Shown: in pieces, positions 6,419-7,895 of the stretch | Numbering within the stretch: the stretch's first letter is position 1 | Layout: each line of letters starts with the position of its first letter | DNA from: Syntrophomonadaceae bacterium | Lineage (GTDB): Bacteria; Bacillota; Syntrophomonadia; Syntrophomonadales; Syntrophomonadaceae | Length of the DNA stretch: 7,895 nucleotides | Direction: 5' to 3' | NCBI GenBank assembly: GCA_028686565.1 | Contig: JAQUBU010000095.1 | Coordinates: 1-7,895 of the forward strand | The notes under the pieces: model-generated | Databases searched by the model: none | Told to the model about the DNA's origin: nothing | Seen by the model: the letters and a program-made list of their open reading frames with translations, nothing else | Translations under genes and position numbers: made by a program

Positions 6419-6474
6419 TTCTAATCTAATTCTAATCTTGCTGTAAGAGTTCTCTAATTCAGCTGTTTTATACT
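6419..6474 (+). promoter_or_regulatory. Direct repeats and -10 box upstream of the DUF4342 gene
   Basis: TTCTAATC occurs at 6419-6426 and 6430-6437, an exact 11-bp period (one helical turn), and a related CTAATTC is at 6454-6460. A TATACT -10 box lies at 6469-6474, 34 nt before the ATG, but the matching -35 position (6446-6451, AGAGTT) is poor. Tandem repeats just upstream of a weak -35 are typical of activation by OmpR-family regulators, and one is encoded downstream; a link between them is inference. The rest of 6313-6418 shows nothing clear. Confidence 0.4.
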
Positions 6475-6508
6475 ATGGCTGTCATAAAAATTAAAGGAGG
6501 AACGAAAG

Positions 6509-6970
6509 ATGGCAGTTAGTTTGGAACTCATAGAAAAGCTGAGGGAAAGAGCTGAGGTAAGTTATGAGGAAGCTAAAGCAGCCCTGGAAAAATGTGATGG
6601 TGACATTGTAGAGGCACTTATCTATCTTGAACAGCAGAATAAGATAAAAAAACCGCCCCAGGATTCTGCCTGTGCCGGATTCACGGCCAAGGCCAAAAAG
6701 CTCTTAAAAACCTGTAACCAAACCCGACTGGTAATAAGCAAGCAAGAGGAGAAATTAATTAACCTGTCTCTTACCATTGTCATATTAGTAACTATATTCA
6801 TACCCCCGCTGACAATAATCGGCTTGCTGGCAGCATTGCTTACCAATCATAAAATCCGTATAGAAAAACCTGGTTGTGATGAAATTAAGATAAATAAAAC
6901 CTTGGAAGACATATCATCCGCTGTATCCAATATGGGTAACCAGGTAGCAGAAGCCATTAAAAAAGAATAG
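6509..6970 (+). CDS. UBA-like / DUF4342 membrane protein
   Basis: A 153-aa protein of unknown function. Residues 1-43 look like a UBA/TS-N-type three-helix domain (LIEKLRERAEVSYEEAKAAL, then DGDIVEALIYLE), the fold found at the N terminus of elongation factor Ts. After a short Lys-rich linker, residues about 70-119 match the DUF4342 pattern: TRLVISKQEEKLINLSLTIV, a hydrophobic segment with a central PP (about 86-113, one long or two short membrane passes), then NHKIRIEKP. The C terminus (120-153) is probably helical. The SD AAGGAGG is at 6494-6500, 8 nt before the ATG. The response regulator gene lies downstream on the same strand. From memory, such proteins often neighbour two-component genes in Clostridia, suggesting an accessory or target role, but no function is established. 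Confidence 0.82.
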   Translation: MAVSLELIEKLRERAEVSYEEAKAALEKCDGDIVEALIYLEQQNKIKKPPQDSACAGFTAKAKKLLKTCNQTRLVISKQEEKLINLSLTIVILVTIFIPPLTIIGLLAALLTNHKIRIEKPGCDEIKINKTLEDISSAVSNMGNQVAEAIKKE

Positions 6971-7007
6971 TATGTTTGCTTTGCAGCAGAAGGTATTAGC
7001 TATATAT

Positions 7008-7036
7008 TTGGAGTATCTAAAGAATATTAATATATT
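7008..7036 (+). promoter_or_regulatory. Candidate promoter of the response regulator
   Basis: TTGGAG (7008-7013), a 17-bp spacer and TATATT (7031-7036) give a plausible sigma-A promoter with a good -10 and spacing but a 3/6 -35. The predicted start is near 7043, the first base of the structured element that follows. Readthrough from the gene upstream is also possible, as no terminator is seen after 6970. Confidence 0.45.
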
Positions 7037-7042
7037 GAGGCG

Positions 7043-7183
7043 AAAGATTCTCCCGCTTCTTTAAGCGGTCAGGCTTTACTAATAAAGCAGGCGGCGGGTT
7101 CCAATCCCCCGCTTCGTTGCAGCGGTGCGGAAGAAATTGCTCCGCAGTTTCTTCCGCTGCTTAAAAGTGGTAGCGGAATCTTT
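7043..7183 (+). ncRNA. Candidate structured leader RNA or palindromic repeat element
   Basis: A dense set of inverted repeats is closed by AAAGATTC (7043-7050) pairing with GAATCTTT (7176-7183). Inside lie four hairpins: CCGCTT/AAGCGG (7053-7058, 7063-7068, 4-nt loop); GCTTTA/TAAAGC (7073-7078, 7083-7088, 4-nt loop); GCGGG/CCCGC (7094-7098, 7108-7112); and GCAGCGG/CCGCTGC (7119-7125, 7154-7160) enclosing TGCGGA/TCCGCA (7126-7131, 7141-7146). The result is a closing helix around a multi-helix junction, ending 30 nt before the response regulator ATG. It is more GC-rich than its surroundings. I recognise no known riboswitch class, and no T-run suggests an internal terminator. It could instead be a MITE-like repeat inserted in the gap. 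The structure is drawn by eye, without energy calculation. Confidence 0.5.
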
Positions 7184-7213
7184 AAATATGCCGTTGATAA
7201 GAGAGTGCGTTAT

Positions 7214-7895
7214 ATGGCCGGTGAGAGAATACTAATTATTGAAGATGAAGTAAAAATAGCACGCTTTTTGGAGTTGGAACTCACTCATGAAGGATATTTG
7301 GTAGATCAGGCATATGATGGCCGCAGCGGATTGGAGCGGGCTGAACAGGGCAGCTATGATTTGCTTATTCTGGATGTGATGCTGCCTTCTTTAAACGGCA
7401 TGGAGGTTTTACGGCGGCTCCGGCAGTTCTCCGCAACCCCTGTAATAATGCTTACTGCCAAAGACGAAGTTACTGATATAGTAATGGGGCTTGACATTGG
7501 TGCTGATGACTATATGACTAAGCCCTTTGCTATTGAAGAATTATTGGCGAGAATTAGGGCAGCCCTAAAGCGAGGCAATGTTAATGTGAAAAGTCATCAA
7601 ATCATGCTTTTAGGCTCCTTGCAAATTGACCAGGAGAAACACTCTGTAAGCTATAATAATGAAGCTATTGAGCTTACCAAAAAGGAATACGATTTGCTTA
7701 AATATCTGGCGGAAAATGAGAAAATAGTACTCAGTCGTGAAAAGATACTGCAAAGTGTATGGGGCTATGATTATTATGGTGACAGCAATGCGGTGGATGT
7801 TTACATTAGATACCTGCGAAGCAAGATTGATGACAAATATAAAGTGAAGCTTATCCACACTGTGAGAGGTGTGGGTTATGTATTGAAACATGAAT
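7214..7895 (+). CDS. OmpR-family response regulator (3' end cut by window)
   Basis: The frame is open from ATG 7214 to the window edge, giving 227 residues. This is almost the full family length, so only a few residues and the stop are missing. The receiver domain (5-120) has the acidic pocket Glu10-Asp11 in ILIIEDE, phospho-acceptor Asp54 in LILDVMLP, Thr81 in MLTAKD and Lys103 in MTKPF. The C-terminal winged-helix domain (about 130-225) has LTKKEYDLLKYLAEN, VLSREKILQSVWG, and AVDVYIRYLRSKID with the terminal HTVRGVGYVL hairpin. It is a transcription factor expected to be phosphorylated by a sensor kinase, which is usually encoded directly downstream and thus off this window. The SD is weak (GAGAG at 7201-7205), unlike the other genes here. 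An in-frame GTG at 7205 is an alternative start. The signal and targets cannot be named. Confidence 0.94.
   Translation, partial: MAGERILIIEDEVKIARFLELELTHEGYLVDQAYDGRSGLERAEQGSYDLLILDVMLPSLNGMEVLRRLRQFSATPVIMLTAKDEVTDIVMGLDIGADDYMTKPFAIEELLARIRAALKRGNVNVKSHQIMLLGSLQIDQEKHSVSYNNEAIELTKKEYDLLKYLAENEKIVLSREKILQSVWGYDYYGDSNAVDVYIRYLRSKIDDKYKVKLIHTVRGVGYVLKHE

Noticed and set aside
6622..6846. 74-aa minus-strand frame inside the DUF4342 gene
   Set aside because: It is a reverse-strand shadow of the hydrophobic segment; the plus-strand gene has a strong SD and domain match.
7094..7112. tRNA T-arm-like hairpin around GGTTCCAATCC
   Set aside because: No D arm, anticodon arm or acceptor stem can be placed around it; it is one hairpin of the larger structured element.
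7163..7176. T-box-like string AAAAGTGGTAGCGG
   Set aside because: It partly resembles the T-box core AGGGTGGNACCGCG, but it has several mismatches, no terminator/antiterminator pair follows, and the downstream gene is not an amino-acid-related target.
7610..7891. 93-aa minus-strand frame over the response regulator
   Set aside because: It is antisense to the conserved winged-helix domain and has no recognisable domain.
1..7895. CRISPR array, toxin-antitoxin or phage/defence genes
   Set aside because: No regularly spaced repeat array is present, and every substantial coding region is assigned to a housekeeping, surface, stress or regulatory family.

Overview
The window looks like chromosomal DNA from a low-GC, Gram-positive Clostridia-class Firmicute. 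The pointers are a SigI/RsgI pair, a CIRCE operator, SLH-domain surface protein, strong AGGAGG-type ribosome binding sites, Rho-independent terminators, and a relic of the GGGGACGGTTC-type intergenic repeat common in anaerobic Firmicutes. A Syntrophomonas/Desulfotomaculum-like host would fit, but genus cannot be settled from the sequence alone.

Layout. Positions 1-117 hold a perfect hairpin at the window edge and a small repeat relic. Positions 118-1107 (minus) encode meso-diaminopimelate dehydrogenase. A 207-bp divergent promoter region with a 15-bp palindrome separates it from a secreted SLH-domain protein (1315-2310, plus), which ends at a textbook terminator (2404-2430). Next is a two-gene operon, sigI-rsgI (2507-4052, plus), encoding a SigI-type sigma factor and its membrane anti-sigma factor with an 11-bp overlap. 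Convergent to it is htpG (4264-6147, minus), whose promoter carries a perfect CIRCE operator. The 361-bp divergent region leads to a 153-aa UBA-like/DUF4342 membrane protein (6509-6970, plus). It is followed by an OmpR-family response regulator (7214 to the edge, plus), cut a few residues before its expected end; a sensor kinase probably follows outside the window.

How the genes fit together. The theme is cell envelope and stress: a peptidoglycan precursor enzyme, an SLH protein that would bind cell-wall polymer, an envelope- or heat-sensing sigma/anti-sigma pair, a heat-shock chaperone under HrcA control, and a membrane protein next to a two-component regulator.

The best candidate for something undescribed is the gap before the response regulator. 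A sigma-A-like promoter (7008-7036) predicts a start near 7043, exactly where a roughly 141-nt multi-hairpin element closed by an 8-bp helix begins (7043-7183). This could be a structured leader RNA or a mobile palindromic repeat. Second is RsgI: it lacks the Asn-Pro autoproteolysis motif usual in this family and has a charged disordered tail in place of a binding domain.
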